Assembly (NCBI RefSeq): GCF_007829955.1
Contig: NZ_VIWX01000004.1
Coordinates: 1 to 64,000 of the forward strand
DNA length: 64,000 nt
Origin: Saccharopolyspora dendranthemae
GTDB lineage: Bacteria > Actinomycetota > Actinomycetes > Mycobacteriales > Pseudonocardiaceae
Direction: 5' to 3'
Shown here: in pieces, positions 1 to 8,073 of the stretch
Layout of the letters: every line of letters begins with the position of its first letter
How positions within the stretch are numbered: position 1 is the stretch's first letter
The notes under the pieces: generated by a model
What the model was told of the DNA's origin: nothing
Databases searched by the model: none
The model's input: the letters and a program-made list of their open reading frames with translations, nothing else
Translations under genes and position numbers: made by a program

Positions 1-57
1 GGAGTAGAGGTCGGGGTCGGTGAAGTCGAAGCCTTCCGGAAGGCTCGGTGCTACCAC
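1..57 (-). CDS. cyp125: CYP125-type steroid C26/27 monooxygenase, N-terminal fragment
   Basis: Only the first 19 codons lie in the window and the gene runs off the left edge. Translation from the GTG at 57 gives a start containing LPEGFDFTDPDLYS, which resembles the N-terminal region of CYP125 (LPPGFDFTDP in M. tuberculosis CYP125A1). An AGGAGG ribosome site lies just upstream at 63-68. CYP125 oxidises the terminal carbon of the cholesterol side chain, the first step of side-chain removal. The divergent neighbour is fadA5-like, the same cyp125/fadA5 arrangement as in M. tuberculosis, and a KstR-type operator lies 26 bp upstream. The family call rests on a short peptide plus context, so the rest of the gene should be read from the adjoining sequence. 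Confidence 0.8.
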   Translation of the reverse strand, partial: MVAPSLPEGFDFTDPDLYS

Positions 58-82
58 GGCTTACCTCCTGCGCTGCACGAAC

Positions 83-96
83 TGAAACGAGTTCTA
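83..96. promoter_or_regulatory. KstR operator, cyp125 side
   Basis: TGAAACGAGTTCTA fits the KstR consensus TnnAACnnGTTnnA at every fixed position. It lies 26 bp upstream of the cyp125 GTG, in the divergent cyp125/fadA5 promoter region. KstR represses side-chain and ring A/B genes until a steroid CoA thioester releases it. Confidence 0.85.
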
Positions 97-205
97 TGTG
101 AAGCGAACCACATGGAGCGCGTTCGGTAAACCCCTTTAACTACAGATGAATCGTGCAAGCCAAGGCAAAGATCGTTCCGCCTCCCCTCCGGTCATGGCGC
201 ATGGG

Positions 206-219
206 GATAACATGTTCTA
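206..219. promoter_or_regulatory. KstR operator, fadA5 side
   Basis: GATAACATGTTCTA matches TnnAACnnGTTnnA except for the first base. It lies 40 bp upstream of the fadA5 GTG. It is the second operator in the same divergent intergenic region, so each of the two genes has its own site. Confidence 0.75.
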
Positions 220-258
220 GATTCGTGGCGGTAGCGATTGCGGTGAGAGGAGATTCAG

Positions 259-1392
259 GTGGGCACTCCGGTGATCGTGGAGGCGGTGCGGACGCCGATC
301 GGCAAGCGCAAGGGCTGGCTGTCCGGGCTGCACGCCTCGGAGATCCTCGGCGCGGCGCAGCGCGGCCTGGTGGAACGCGCGGGCATCGACCCCGCAGTGG
401 TGGAACAGGTCATCGGCGGCTGCGTCACCCAGGCCGGCGAGCAGTCCGGCAACGTCGCCCGCACCGCGTGGCTGCACTCCGGGCTCCCCGAGGAGACGGG
501 CAGCACTTCGATCGACGCCCAGTGCGGATCGGCGCAACAGGCCACCCACCTCATCGCCGGTCTCATCGCGACCGACGCCATCGAGGTCGGCATCTCCTGC
601 GGCGTCGAGGCCATGACCCGGGTGCCGCTGGGCAGCAACATCGGCACCGACGTGGGCCGGCCCAAGCCCGATTCCTGGGACATCGACATGCCCAACCAGT
701 TCCTGGCCGCGGACCGCATCGCGGGCCGCCGGGGCATCACCCGCGAGGACCTCGACCGCTTCGGGGTGCGTTCGCAGGAACGCGCGCAGCTGGCGTGGGA
801 CGAAGGCCGCTTCGACCGCGAGATCGTCCCGGTCAGCACCGCCGACGGCGAGGTCACCCGCGACCAGGGACTGCGCGAGACGAGCGTGGAGACCCTCGGC
901 GGGCTCAAGGCCGGTCCTCCCGACGGGCTGCACACCGCGGGCAGCTCCTCGCAGATCTCCGACGGCGCGGCGGCCCTCCTGCTGATGGACTCCGACCGCG
1001 CCCAGGCCCTGGGACTGCGTCCCGCGCGCCCGGATCGTCTCCCAGTGCCTGGTGGGCGCCGAGCCCTACTACCACTTGGACGGGCCGGTGCAGGCCACCG
1101 AGCGGGTGCTCGCGCGCAGCGGGATGAAGATCGGCGACATCGACGTCTTCGAGGTCAACGAGGCCTTCGCCCTCGGTCGTGCTGTCCTGGGCCGACGTCC
1201 ACGGCCCCGACCTGGACCGGGTCAACGTCAACGGCGGCGCCATCGCCCTCGGCCACCCGGTCGGCAGCACCGGCGCCCGCCTGCTCACCTCGGCGCTGCA
1301 CGAACTCGAACGCCGCGACGGCCAGCACGGCCCTGGTCACCATGTGCGCCGGTGGCGCGCTGTCCACGGGCACCATCATCGAACGGCTCTGA
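259..1392 (+). pseudogene. fadA5: FadA5-type steroid 3-ketoacyl-CoA thiolase, three frameshifts
   Basis: The product would be the thiolase that cleaves acetyl-CoA from the 3-oxo steroid side-chain CoA ester. Translation from the GTG at 259, with GAGAGGAGA upstream, gives a clear FadA5 N-terminus (VEAVRTPIGKRKGWLSG) and the acylated cysteine in DAQCGSAQQ. The homology then changes frame three times. Near 1021-1023 it passes to the frame with VGAEPYYHLDGPVQ and NEAFA. Near 1170-1172 it passes to the frame with VNVNGGAIALGHPVG. Near 1329-1333 it returns to the original frame for the C-terminal MCAGGALSTG motif and stop. Each jump is corrected by removing one base from a short run of C or G, and the three add up to zero. 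As written, no single frame joins the catalytic Cys, the GHP His and the C-terminal Cys. Sequence error is more likely than decay because all motifs are intact piecewise. Confidence 0.88.
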
Positions 1393-1410
1393 TCCGCCGC
1401 TCCCAAGACG

Positions 1411-1446
1411 ACGCGCGCCGCCCCAGCACTCCGGGGCGGCGCGCGT
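1411..1446 (+). terminator. Hairpin downstream of fadA5
   Basis: A perfect 14-bp GC-rich stem (1411-1424 with 1433-1446) closes an 8-base loop, 19 bp after the fadA5 stop. It is placed as a terminator of the plus-strand gene. There is no long T-run, as is usual for actinobacterial terminators. Confidence 0.7.
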
Positions 1447-1477
1447 TTCCCATTCCCGACCCCCTGGCCCGCGAACG

Positions 1478-1531
1478 AACGTCGCGCGAACTTCGAGCCC
1501 GGAGTTCCAGACCCGGAGTTCGCGCGACGTT
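1478..1531 (-). terminator. Hairpin downstream of hsaB
   Basis: A 15-bp perfect stem (1478-1492 with 1517-1531) encloses 24 bases. It lies 36 bp after the hsaB stop on the minus strand, so it probably ends the hsa transcript. Together with the hairpin at 1411-1446 it separates two convergent genes. Confidence 0.65.
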
Positions 1532-1566
1532 TCGCACTCGCACCCCACCAGGTGGTGAGGCGGACG

Positions 1567-2122
1567 TCAGAGCCAGTCGTCCGGCGTGCCCGTCAGGAAG
1601 TCCTCCGGCCAGTACTGGGCGGGGGTCGTCGGACGGGTGATGCCCGTGTAGGCGCCCTTGTAGAACAGCAGCGGGTCTTCCTCCGTCGTCTCGCCGAGCG
1701 TCTGCACCCGGCCGATGACGATGTGGTGATCACCGCCGTCGAGCACCGATTCGACCGCGCAGTCGAGCCAGGTGAGCGTGCCGTCCAGGAGCGGAGATCC
1801 CGACGGAGCCGGGCTCCAGCTCAGGCCGGCGAACTTGTCCTCGCCCTTGCGCCCGAAGACCGACGAGACGTCGCGCTGACCGGCCGCCAGCACGTTGACG
1901 CAGAAGTGCCCGGAACGCTCGATCAGCGGCCACGCCCGGGAGTTCTTCCCCGGGCAGAACAGCACCAGGGCCGGGTCGAGGGACAGCGCCGAGAACGACT
2001 GGCACGCGAAAACCCACCGGCTGACCGTCGCAGCTGCCGGTCACCACCGTCACACCGGTGCAGAAGTGCCCGAGCGTGCGCCGGAACGTCGCACCGTCGA
2101 TCTCCGAGACCACCGCTTCCAT
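1567..2122 (-). pseudogene. hsaB: HsaB, flavin reductase of 3-HSA hydroxylase, one frameshift
   Basis: HsaB supplies reduced flavin to HsaA for hydroxylation of 3-HSA, the phenolic secosteroid. The ATG at 2122 follows GGGAGGGG; an ATG at 2134 overlapping the hsaC stop is an alternative. The first part (TFRRTLGHFCTGVTVVTG, then GQPVGF) and the last part (VLFCPGKNSRAWPL to the C-terminal DDWL) are both clearly HsaB, but they lie in different frames. The change falls at the four A bases 2009-2012 of the plus strand. Removing one of them restores the expected peptide FACQSFSALSLDP between the halves. The joined protein would be about 184 residues, the usual size. This is the last gene of the hsaEGFADCB string. 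As with fadA5, a homopolymer sequencing error is the simplest explanation. Confidence 0.85.
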
Positions 2123-2133
2123 CGCCCCTCCCA

Positions 2134-3039
2134 TCACTGAGGCCTGTTGCCGAGGCTGAAGTCGTGGCCCCACAGGCTGACCGCCGTGCTCTCGCGCGCG
2201 ATCCAGTCGTCGTCGTCGACCTGCCTTCCCTCGCAGCCGAATTCGACGTCGAAGCCACCAGGGGTCTTCATGTAGAACGACAGCATCAGGTCGTTGACGT
2301 GCCTCCCCAGGGTCGCCGACATCGGCACCTTGCGCCGGTAGGCGCGGTCCAGGGTCAGCCCGACGTCGTCGACGTCGGCTACCTCGACCATCAGGTGCAC
2401 GATGCCGCTGGGCGTGGGCATCGGCAGGAACGCCAGGCTGTGGTGCCGCGGGTTGCAGCCGAAGAACCGCAGCCACGCCGGTTCCCCGTCGGAGGGCCTG
2501 CCGACCAGCTCGGGCGCCATGCGCATCGAGTCGCGCAGCTTGAACCCGAGCACGTCGCGGTAGAACCGCAGCGCCGCCTCGTCGTCGTGGGTGGACAGCA
2601 CCACGTGCCCGAGCCCTTGCTCCTCGGTGACGAACGTGTGCCCGTACGGGCTCACCACCCGCCGGTGCTGCAGCGCGGCACCGTGGAAGACCTCCAGCTC
2701 GTTGCCCGACGGGTCGCTGAAGCGGATCAGCTCCATCACCCGCCGGTCCGCGAGCTCCTCGGCCGTGCCCTCCTTGAACGGAACCCCGTTGGCGCTCAAC
2801 GAGTCCCGGATCTCCTGCAGGCCCGCCGCGTGCTCGGCTTCCCATCCGGCCTGCAGCAGCCGGTCCTGCGAACCGGGCACGATGACCAGCCGGGCCGGGA
2901 AGTCGTCCATGCGCAGGTACAGCGCGTCCGGATCGTTCCCGCTGCCCTCGACCATGCCGAGGACCTTCAAGCCGTACACCCGCCACGCCTCGATGTCGGT
3001 GGCCTCGATGCGCAGGTACCCGAGCGAGCGAATACCCAT
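2134..3039 (-). CDS. hsaC: HsaC, iron-dependent extradiol dioxygenase
   Basis: HsaC performs the meta-cleavage of the catechol 3,4-DHSA in steroid ring A degradation, giving 4,9-DSHA. The 301-residue protein has the two-domain vicinal oxygen chelate layout of BphC-type enzymes. The Fe(II) ligands expected for the family are visible as His in GLGHVVLSTHD, His in NPRHHSLAFLP and Glu in GFDVEFGCEG. The start ATG at 3039 follows GGAGAGG. Similarity to M. tuberculosis HsaC is close throughout (start SIRSLGYLRIEATD-like, end ESTAVSLWGHDF). The gene follows hsaD after 89 bp, and its stop overlaps the alternative hsaB start in TGATG, so the two are probably coupled. Confidence in the function is high. 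Confidence 0.97.
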   Translation of the reverse strand: MGIRSLGYLRIEATDIEAWRVYGLKVLGMVEGSGNDPDALYLRMDDFPARLVIVPGSQDRLLQAGWEAEHAAGLQEIRDSLSANGVPFKEGTAEELADRRVMELIRFSDPSGNELEVFHGAALQHRRVVSPYGHTFVTEEQGLGHVVLSTHDDEAALRFYRDVLGFKLRDSMRMAPELVGRPSDGEPAWLRFFGCNPRHHSLAFLPMPTPSGIVHLMVEVADVDDVGLTLDRAYRRKVPMSATLGRHVNDLMLSFYMKTPGGFDVEFGCEGRQVDDDDWIARESTAVSLWGHDFSLGNRPQ

Positions 3040-3128
3040 GGGACTACCTCTCCTTCGCCTTGTGGAGCGTGCTGTGGTCGTGTCGCGGCGGGCCCGGCGA
3101 CAGCGGTTCCGCCGCCGGCAGATCGGCA

Positions 3129-3980
3129 CTAGCCGTCCAGGAAGTCCTTGGTGATGCTGTTGAACTCCTCGAACTTCTCCAGCTGCGCCCAGTGCCCGCA
3201 ACGACCGAAGACGTGCAGCTGCGCGCGCGGGATCAGCTTCAGCGCCACCAGCGCCCCGTCCAGCGGGTTGACCCGGTCCTCGCGGCCCCAGATCAGCAGC
3301 ACCCGCTGCCGCAGCTTGTAGGCCTCCCGCCACAGCAGGCCCTCTTCGAAGCTCTCGGGCTGGGAGAAGGACTTGCCCATCGCCTTCATGGCGGCCATCG
3401 ACTCCGGCGCGCTGGCCGCCGCGAAGCGCTCCTCGAGCAGCTCCTCGGTGATCAGCGACTGGTCGTAGACCATCGTCCGCAGGAAGGCTTCGAGCTTCTC
3501 CTTGGTCGGGCCGGGCGGCGCTCCGAACTGGCCCAGCTTCTGGACCCCTTCGGTCGGGTCCGGCGCGAACACGTTGAGGCTCAAGCCGCCCGGCCCCATC
3601 AGCACCAGCCGACCCGCGCGCTCGGGGAAGTTCAGCGCGAAGCGCACCGCCGTCCCGCCACCGAGCGAGTTGCCGAGCAGGTGCGCCTTGTCGACGCCCA
3701 GGACGTCGAACAGCTCGTGCAGAGCGCCCGCGCTGTGGGTGAAGTACTGGCCGTGCTCGGTCGGTTTCGAGGACTTGCCGAATCCGGGCTGGTCCACGGC
3801 GATGACGTGGAAGTCATCGGCGAACGCCTCGATGTTGCGGCTGAAGTTGCTCCACGCCGACGCCCCTGGCCCGCCGCCGTGCAGCATGACCACGGTGTTG
3901 TCGTTGCCGACGCCGGCTTCGTGGTAGTGCAGCGTCAGCCCGGAGGGCAGTGTCGCGTCCTGGCTCTTGATCTCCACCAT
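3129..3980 (-). CDS. hsaD: HsaD, meta-cleavage product C-C hydrolase
   Basis: HsaD hydrolyses 4,9-DSHA, the ring-A cleavage product, into 2-hydroxyhexa-2,4-dienoate and DOHNAA, the acid that keeps rings C and D. The 283-residue alpha/beta hydrolase shows the oxyanion motif HGGGPGASAW, the nucleophile elbow GNSLGG with the catalytic Ser, Asp in WGREDRVNPLDG and His in GRCGHWAQLE, all in the order of the BphD family. The ATG at 3978-3980 overlaps the hsaA stop as TGATG, indicating coupled translation of hsaA and hsaD. The length equals the family norm and nothing is missing. Confidence 0.97.
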   Translation of the reverse strand: MVEIKSQDATLPSGLTLHYHEAGVGNDNTVVMLHGGGPGASAWSNFSRNIEAFADDFHVIAVDQPGFGKSSKPTEHGQYFTHSAGALHELFDVLGVDKAHLLGNSLGGGTAVRFALNFPERAGRLVLMGPGGLSLNVFAPDPTEGVQKLGQFGAPPGPTKEKLEAFLRTMVYDQSLITEELLEERFAAASAPESMAAMKAMGKSFSQPESFEEGLLWREAYKLRQRVLLIWGREDRVNPLDGALVALKLIPRAQLHVFGRCGHWAQLEKFEEFNSITKDFLDG

Positions 3981-5158
3981 CAGACCATCGAATCCTTCAC
4001 CGGTAGACCGAATTCTCCGCTGCCGAACATCGTGTAGGCGCGCTCGGCGTCATTGGCCGCGTGCACCCGGCCGGCGTGCGCGTCCCGCCAGAACCGCTGG
4101 ATCGGGGTGCCCGCCTGCAGCGCCCGCCCACCGGAGTTCTCGAAGAGCCGGTCGACCGCGGAGATCGCCCGCGCGGTACCGCGCACCTGGTCACGACGTG
4201 CCTTGAGCCGCAACGACATCGGCACTTCCTCGCCCGCCTGCAGCAGAGCCAGCTCGTCGGCGATGTTGGTCGACAGCTGCAGCCACGCGGCGTCGATCTC
4301 GCTGGCGGCCTCGGCGATGCGGACCTTGGCGAACGGGTCGTCCTTGGCCTGCTCACCGGCGTAGGCGGCGCGAACCCGCTTGGCCTGGTGCTCGACGTGC
4401 GCGTCGTAGGCACCCTGCGCCATGCCGATGATCGGCGCGGTGATCGTCGAGGGGTGCACGGTGCCCCACGGAAGCCGGTACAGCGGCGCCGTGTTGACCT
4501 CGTGGCCGGGGCACTGGGTCTTCGACATGGACATGAAGCTCAGCGCCCGGTGCTCGGGGATGAACACGTCCTCGACGACGATGTCGTTGCTGCCGGTGCC
4601 GCGCAGCCCGACGGTGTCCCACACGTCGTTGATCGTGTAGTCGTCGAGCGGCAGGAGGTAGGTGCAGAAGTCGACCATGTTGCCCTCGCCGTCCAGCGCG
4701 GGGCCGCCGACGAACACCCAGCTCGCGTGATCGCAGCCGGAGGAGAAGCTCCACTTACCCGTCAGCCGGTAGCCGCCCTCGACGACCTTCGCCTTGCCCA
4801 TCGGCGCGTAGGAGGACGAGATCCGCGTGTTCTGGTCCTTGCCCCAGACGTCCTCCTGGGCCTGCTGCGGGAACAGGGCCAGGTGCCACGGGTGGACGCC
4901 GAGGATGGAGGCGACCCAGCCGGTCGAGCCGCACGCGCTGGCGATGAGCTTCACCGCGGTGTAGAACTCCACCGGGTCGGCCTCGTAGCCGCCGTAGCGC
5001 TGGGGCTGCAGCAGCTTGAAGAATCCCGCGTCCTGCAGCTCGCCGATGGATTCCGCCGGGATCTTGCGGCCGTCCTCGGCCTGCTGGGCGCGATCCCGCA
5101 GCGAAGGAAGCAGCTTGCGCACCGCTTCGAGAACTTCTGTGCTGTCCCGGTCACTCAT
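3980..5158 (-). CDS. hsaA: HsaA, flavin-dependent 3-HSA monooxygenase
   Basis: HsaA is the oxygenase that hydroxylates 3-HSA to the catechol 3,4-DHSA, using reduced flavin from HsaB. The 392-residue protein has the acyl-CoA-dehydrogenase-like fold of group D flavin monooxygenases. It carries the HsaA-type stretches LQPQRYGGYEADPVEFY near residue 55, CGSTGWVASILGVHPWHL near 95 and NSGGRALQAGTPIQRFWRD in the C-terminal helices. It starts 30 bp after the hsaF stop and overlaps hsaD by TGATG, so it appears to be read from the same transcript as hsaEGF. Reductase and oxygenase genes are in one operon, separated by hsaD and hsaC, the order hsaADCB known from actinobacteria. Confidence 0.96.
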   Translation of the reverse strand: MSDRDSTEVLEAVRKLLPSLRDRAQQAEDGRKIPAESIGELQDAGFFKLLQPQRYGGYEADPVEFYTAVKLIASACGSTGWVASILGVHPWHLALFPQQAQEDVWGKDQNTRISSSYAPMGKAKVVEGGYRLTGKWSFSSGCDHASWVFVGGPALDGEGNMVDFCTYLLPLDDYTINDVWDTVGLRGTGSNDIVVEDVFIPEHRALSFMSMSKTQCPGHEVNTAPLYRLPWGTVHPSTITAPIIGMAQGAYDAHVEHQAKRVRAAYAGEQAKDDPFAKVRIAEAASEIDAAWLQLSTNIADELALLQAGEEVPMSLRLKARRDQVRGTARAISAVDRLFENSGGRALQAGTPIQRFWRDAHAGRVHAANDAERAYTMFGSGEFGLPVKDSMV

Positions 5159-5188
5159 GCAGTGCTCCGTTCGAAAGTTCCGGTGTGG

Positions 5189-6247
5189 TCACTTGGCCTG
5201 TTCGCGCTGCAGTTCCAGCGCGATGTCGATCAGCTGGTCCTCCTGGCCGCCGACGAGCTTGCGCTCACCGGCGCGAACCAGGAGCTGCGCCTGGCTGACG
5301 CCGTAGCGCTCAGCCTGGTTGGCGGCGTGCTTGAGGAAGCTGGAGTACACCCCGGCGTAACCCATCATCAGCGCGGAGCGGTCCAGCAGGCATTCCTCCG
5401 GCATCGCCGGGCGCACCACGTCCTCGGCGGCGTCGGCGATGGCGAAGAAGTCCACGCCGGTCCGGAATCCGAGCTTGTCGCACACGCCGACGAACGCTTC
5501 GACCGGCGTGTTGCCCGCGCCGGCACCGAATCGCCGCGTGCTGCCGTCGATCTGGACGGCACCGGCACGGGCCGCGGCGACCGAGTTCGCCACCGCGACA
5601 CCGAGGTTCTCGTGCCCGTGGAAGCCGATCTGCGCGTCGCCGCCGATCTCGGCGTCCAGAGCCGAGACGCGCTCGGCGACCTGCTCCAGCACCAACCCAC
5701 CGGCGGAGTCGACGACGTAGACGCACTGGCATCCGGCGTCGACCATGATCCGGGCCTGCTTGGCCAGCACCTCCGGTGGCTGGGAGTGGGCCATCATGAG
5801 GAACCCGACGGTTTCCATGCCCTGCTCGCGCGCGAGCCCGAAGTGCTGCACCGACACGTCGGCCTCGGTGCAGTGGGTGGCGATCCGGCACACCGAGGCA
5901 CCGTTGTCGCGCGAGATGAGGATGTCGTCGGTGACGCCCACCCCGGGCAGCATCAGCACGGCGATCTTGGCGTTGCGCGCGGTCTCCGCGGCCAGCGTGA
6001 TGAGCTCCTGCTCGGGAGTGCGCGAGAACCCGTAGTTGAACGAGGATCCGCCCAGGCCGTCGCCGTGGGTCACCTCGATCACCGGCACCCCGGACCCGTC
6101 GAGCGCGGTGACGATGTCGCGCACCTCGTCGGCGGTGAACTGGTGCCGCTTGTGGTGCGAGCCGTCGCGCAGCGAGGTGTCGGTGATGCGCAGGTCCAGC
6201 TCGTCGCTGTAAGTCTTGGGCAGATGGGTCTTGGGCAGTCCGGTCAC
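5189..6247 (-). CDS. hsaF: HsaF, 4-hydroxy-2-oxohexanoate/valerate aldolase
   Basis: HsaF splits the 4-hydroxy-2-oxoacid made by HsaE into pyruvate and an aldehyde (propionaldehyde from the steroid-derived six-carbon acid). The 352-residue protein has the DRE-TIM aldolase signature: RITDTSLRDGSHHKRHQF near residue 20, the metal-ligand motif GFHGHENLGVAVANS near 210, and the C-terminal communication domain that docks to HsaG. The GTG at 6247 overlaps the hsaG TGA as GTGA, matching the physical HsaF-HsaG complex that channels the aldehyde. The only difference from homologues is a slightly longer N-terminus (MTGLPKTHLPKTYSDEL), so a later start is possible. Confidence 0.96.
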   Translation of the reverse strand: MTGLPKTHLPKTYSDELDLRITDTSLRDGSHHKRHQFTADEVRDIVTALDGSGVPVIEVTHGDGLGGSSFNYGFSRTPEQELITLAAETARNAKIAVLMLPGVGVTDDILISRDNGASVCRIATHCTEADVSVQHFGLAREQGMETVGFLMMAHSQPPEVLAKQARIMVDAGCQCVYVVDSAGGLVLEQVAERVSALDAEIGGDAQIGFHGHENLGVAVANSVAAARAGAVQIDGSTRRFGAGAGNTPVEAFVGVCDKLGFRTGVDFFAIADAAEDVVRPAMPEECLLDRSALMMGYAGVYSSFLKHAANQAERYGVSQAQLLVRAGERKLVGGQEDQLIDIALELQREQAK

Positions 6248-7149
6248 CGCGCGGCCTCCTTCTGCAACGCCCCGGTGCCGGCGAGCTCTTCGCCGACCCG
6301 CACCGCGGCGGCGGTCATGATGTCGAGATTGCCGGAGTAGTTCGGCAGGAAGTCGCCCGCGCCTTCGACTTCGACGAACACCGCGACGCGCGCCTGCCCG
6401 CCGGTGAGCGCCGACGGCGGGTCGAACTGCGGCTCGGACAGCAGCCGGTAGCCGGGGACGTACTCGGCGATGTCGGCGGCCATGCGGGTGATCGACTCGC
6501 CGATGGCGTCGGTGTCGGCGTCGGCCGGGATGGCGCAGAAGATGGTGTCGCGCATGATCATCGGCGGGTCGGCCGGGTTGAGCACGATGATCGCCTTGCC
6601 GCGCTCGGCTCCCCCGATGACCTCGATCCCCTTGGAGGTGGTGCGGGTGAACTCGTCGATGTTCGACCGCGTTCCGGGTCCCGCCGACACGGAGGCGACC
6701 GAGGCGACGATCTCGGCGTAGGCCACCGGAACGACCCGGGACACCGCGTGCACCATCGGGATGGTGGCCTGACCGCCGCAGGTGATGAGGTTGATGTTCG
6801 GGGCGCCGAGGTGCTCGTCGATGTTGACGGGCGGGACGACGTAGGGTCCGACGGCGGCCGGGGTGAGGTCGATCGCCCGGATGCCGCGCTCGGCGTAGCG
6901 CGGGGCGTTGGCCCGGTGCACGTAGGCCGAGGTCGCCTCGAAGACGATGTCCGGGCTCTCGTTCTCCAGCAGCCAGTCCACGCCCCCGGCGCTGGTGGCC
7001 ACGCCGAGGTCCGCAGCGCGGCGGAGGCCGTCGCTGTCGGCGTCGATGCCGATCATCCAGGCGGGCTCGACGTGCTTCGCCCGGCTGAGCTTGTAGAGCA
7101 GGTCGGTACCGATGTTGCCCGACCCGACGATGGCCGCCTTGGCCGTCAT
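6244..7149 (-). CDS. hsaG: HsaG, acylating propionaldehyde/acetaldehyde dehydrogenase
   Basis: HsaG oxidises the aldehyde released by HsaF to propionyl-CoA or acetyl-CoA with NAD+ and CoA. The 301-residue protein opens with the Rossmann motif AAIVGSGNIGTDLLYKL and carries the catalytic Cys in NLITCGGQATIP. The aldolase-contacting region is present (TRTTSKGIEVIGGA). The start at 7149 follows GGAGGGGCGCC, 29 bp after the hsaE stop, and the gene overlaps hsaF by four bases. Full length with no anomalies. Confidence 0.96.
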   Translation of the reverse strand: MTAKAAIVGSGNIGTDLLYKLSRAKHVEPAWMIGIDADSDGLRRAADLGVATSAGGVDWLLENESPDIVFEATSAYVHRANAPRYAERGIRAIDLTPAAVGPYVVPPVNIDEHLGAPNINLITCGGQATIPMVHAVSRVVPVAYAEIVASVASVSAGPGTRSNIDEFTRTTSKGIEVIGGAERGKAIIVLNPADPPMIMRDTIFCAIPADADTDAIGESITRMAADIAEYVPGYRLLSEPQFDPPSALTGGQARVAVFVEVEGAGDFLPNYSGNLDIMTAAAVRVGEELAGTGALQKEAAR

Positions 7150-7178
7150 GGCGCCCCTCCTGAGGTGTGTTGAGGTCT

Positions 7179-7955
7179 CTAGGGTTTCGCGGTGAGGCCG
7201 ACCGTGCCGAGACCGGTGAACTCGGCCCGGAAGACATCCCCTGGCCGCACGTCGATGGCGCGGGTGCAGGAACCGGGCAGCACGACGTTCCCGGCCCGCA
7301 ACCGGACCCCGAACCCGGCGACCTTCTTCGCCAGCCAGGCCACGGCGGTGGCGGGGTTGCCCAGCACCGCGTCGGAGCGGCCCTCCGCGACGACCTCGCC
7401 GTTGCGGTGCAGCACGGCGTCGATGCCGCGCGGGTCGAGCGCCCCCGGTGCCACTCGCTGCGCTCCCAGCACGTAGCCGGCCGAGGAGGCGTTGTCGGCG
7501 ATGGTGTCGGCGATGCCGATCCGCCAGTCGCGGATGCGGCTGTCGATCAGCTCGATCGAGGGGATCAGCGCTTCGGTGCGGTCGAGCACGCCCTGCTCGT
7601 CGCAGTCCGGCGGGATGTCCTCGGACAGCAGGAAGCCGACCTCGACCTCCACGCGCGGGTAGCAGTAGGCACGGGCGTCGAGCGGAACGTCCTCGGACAG
7701 CTGCATGTCGCTGAGCAGGTGCCCGTAATCCGGTTCGTCGACGCCCATCATCTGCTGCATCGCCGGCGAGGACAGCCCGACCTTGTGCCCGGCGGTCGGG
7801 ACGTCCCGGCGGCGGATGTTGATCAGCTGGATCTCGTAGGCGTCGACCACGTCGATGTCCGGGTGCGATTCGATCAGCGGCGGGATCGGCTCCCGTTCGC
7901 GCTCGGCCCGCCACAACCGCTCGGCGAGCCCTTCGCGGGTCTCGGCACTGAGCAT
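7179..7955 (-). CDS. hsaE: HsaE, 2-hydroxypenta/hexadienoate hydratase
   Basis: HsaE adds water to the 2-hydroxydienoate released by HsaD, forming the substrate of HsaF. The 258-residue protein belongs to the MhpD/fumarylacetoacetase-fold hydratases: INIRRRDVPTAGHKVGLSS near residue 50, a metal-site region PRVEVEVGFLLSEDIP and DSRIRDWRIGIADTIADNAS. The ATG at 7955 has a strong GGGGAGGA site. It is the first gene of the hsaE-G-F-A-D-C-B string, whose gaps are 29 and 30 bp or overlaps except hsaD-hsaC (89 bp). Two KstR-type operators lie upstream (7982-7995 and 8060-8073), so the whole ring A/B lower pathway is probably one KstR-controlled transcript. Confidence 0.95.
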   Translation of the reverse strand: MLSAETREGLAERLWRAEREREPIPPLIESHPDIDVVDAYEIQLINIRRRDVPTAGHKVGLSSPAMQQMMGVDEPDYGHLLSDMQLSEDVPLDARAYCYPRVEVEVGFLLSEDIPPDCDEQGVLDRTEALIPSIELIDSRIRDWRIGIADTIADNASSAGYVLGAQRVAPGALDPRGIDAVLHRNGEVVAEGRSDAVLGNPATAVAWLAKKVAGFGVRLRAGNVVLPGSCTRAIDVRPGDVFRAEFTGLGTVGLTAKP

Positions 7956-7981
7956 TCGTCCTCCCCGGCACCCCTGGTGAC

Positions 7982-7995
7982 TGGAACAGGTTCCG
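7982..7995. promoter_or_regulatory. KstR operator, proximal to hsaE
   Basis: TGGAACAGGTTCCG fits TnnAACnnGTTnnA except for the last base. It lies 27 bp upstream of the hsaE ATG and would overlap a promoter for the hsa operon. Confidence 0.7.
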
Positions 7996-8059
7996 AACGA
8001 TGCGGAACCCCTTTCACGTGCTGTTCCGGCTACATCATAGCGCCAACAGCGCCAAAATC

Positions 8060-8073
8060 TATAACATGTTTCA
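8060..8073. promoter_or_regulatory. KstR operator overlapping the ltp2 stop
   Basis: TATAACATGTTTCA fits TnnAACnnGTTnnA at every fixed position and overlaps the ltp2 stop codon (8071-8073). With the site at 7982 it makes a double operator in the 115-bp gap between ltp2 and hsaE. The gap is locally AT-rich, as expected for a promoter. Confidence 0.8.

Noticed and set aside
153..258. Possible coding frame upstream of fadA5
   Set aside because: The Arg/Gly/Pro-rich peptide is a shifted reading of fadA5, and the region holds the KstR operator and ribosome site.
1552..3132. Long plus-strand frame opposite hsaB and hsaC
   Set aside because: It is the high-GC antisense of two well-recognised enzymes and shows no domain.
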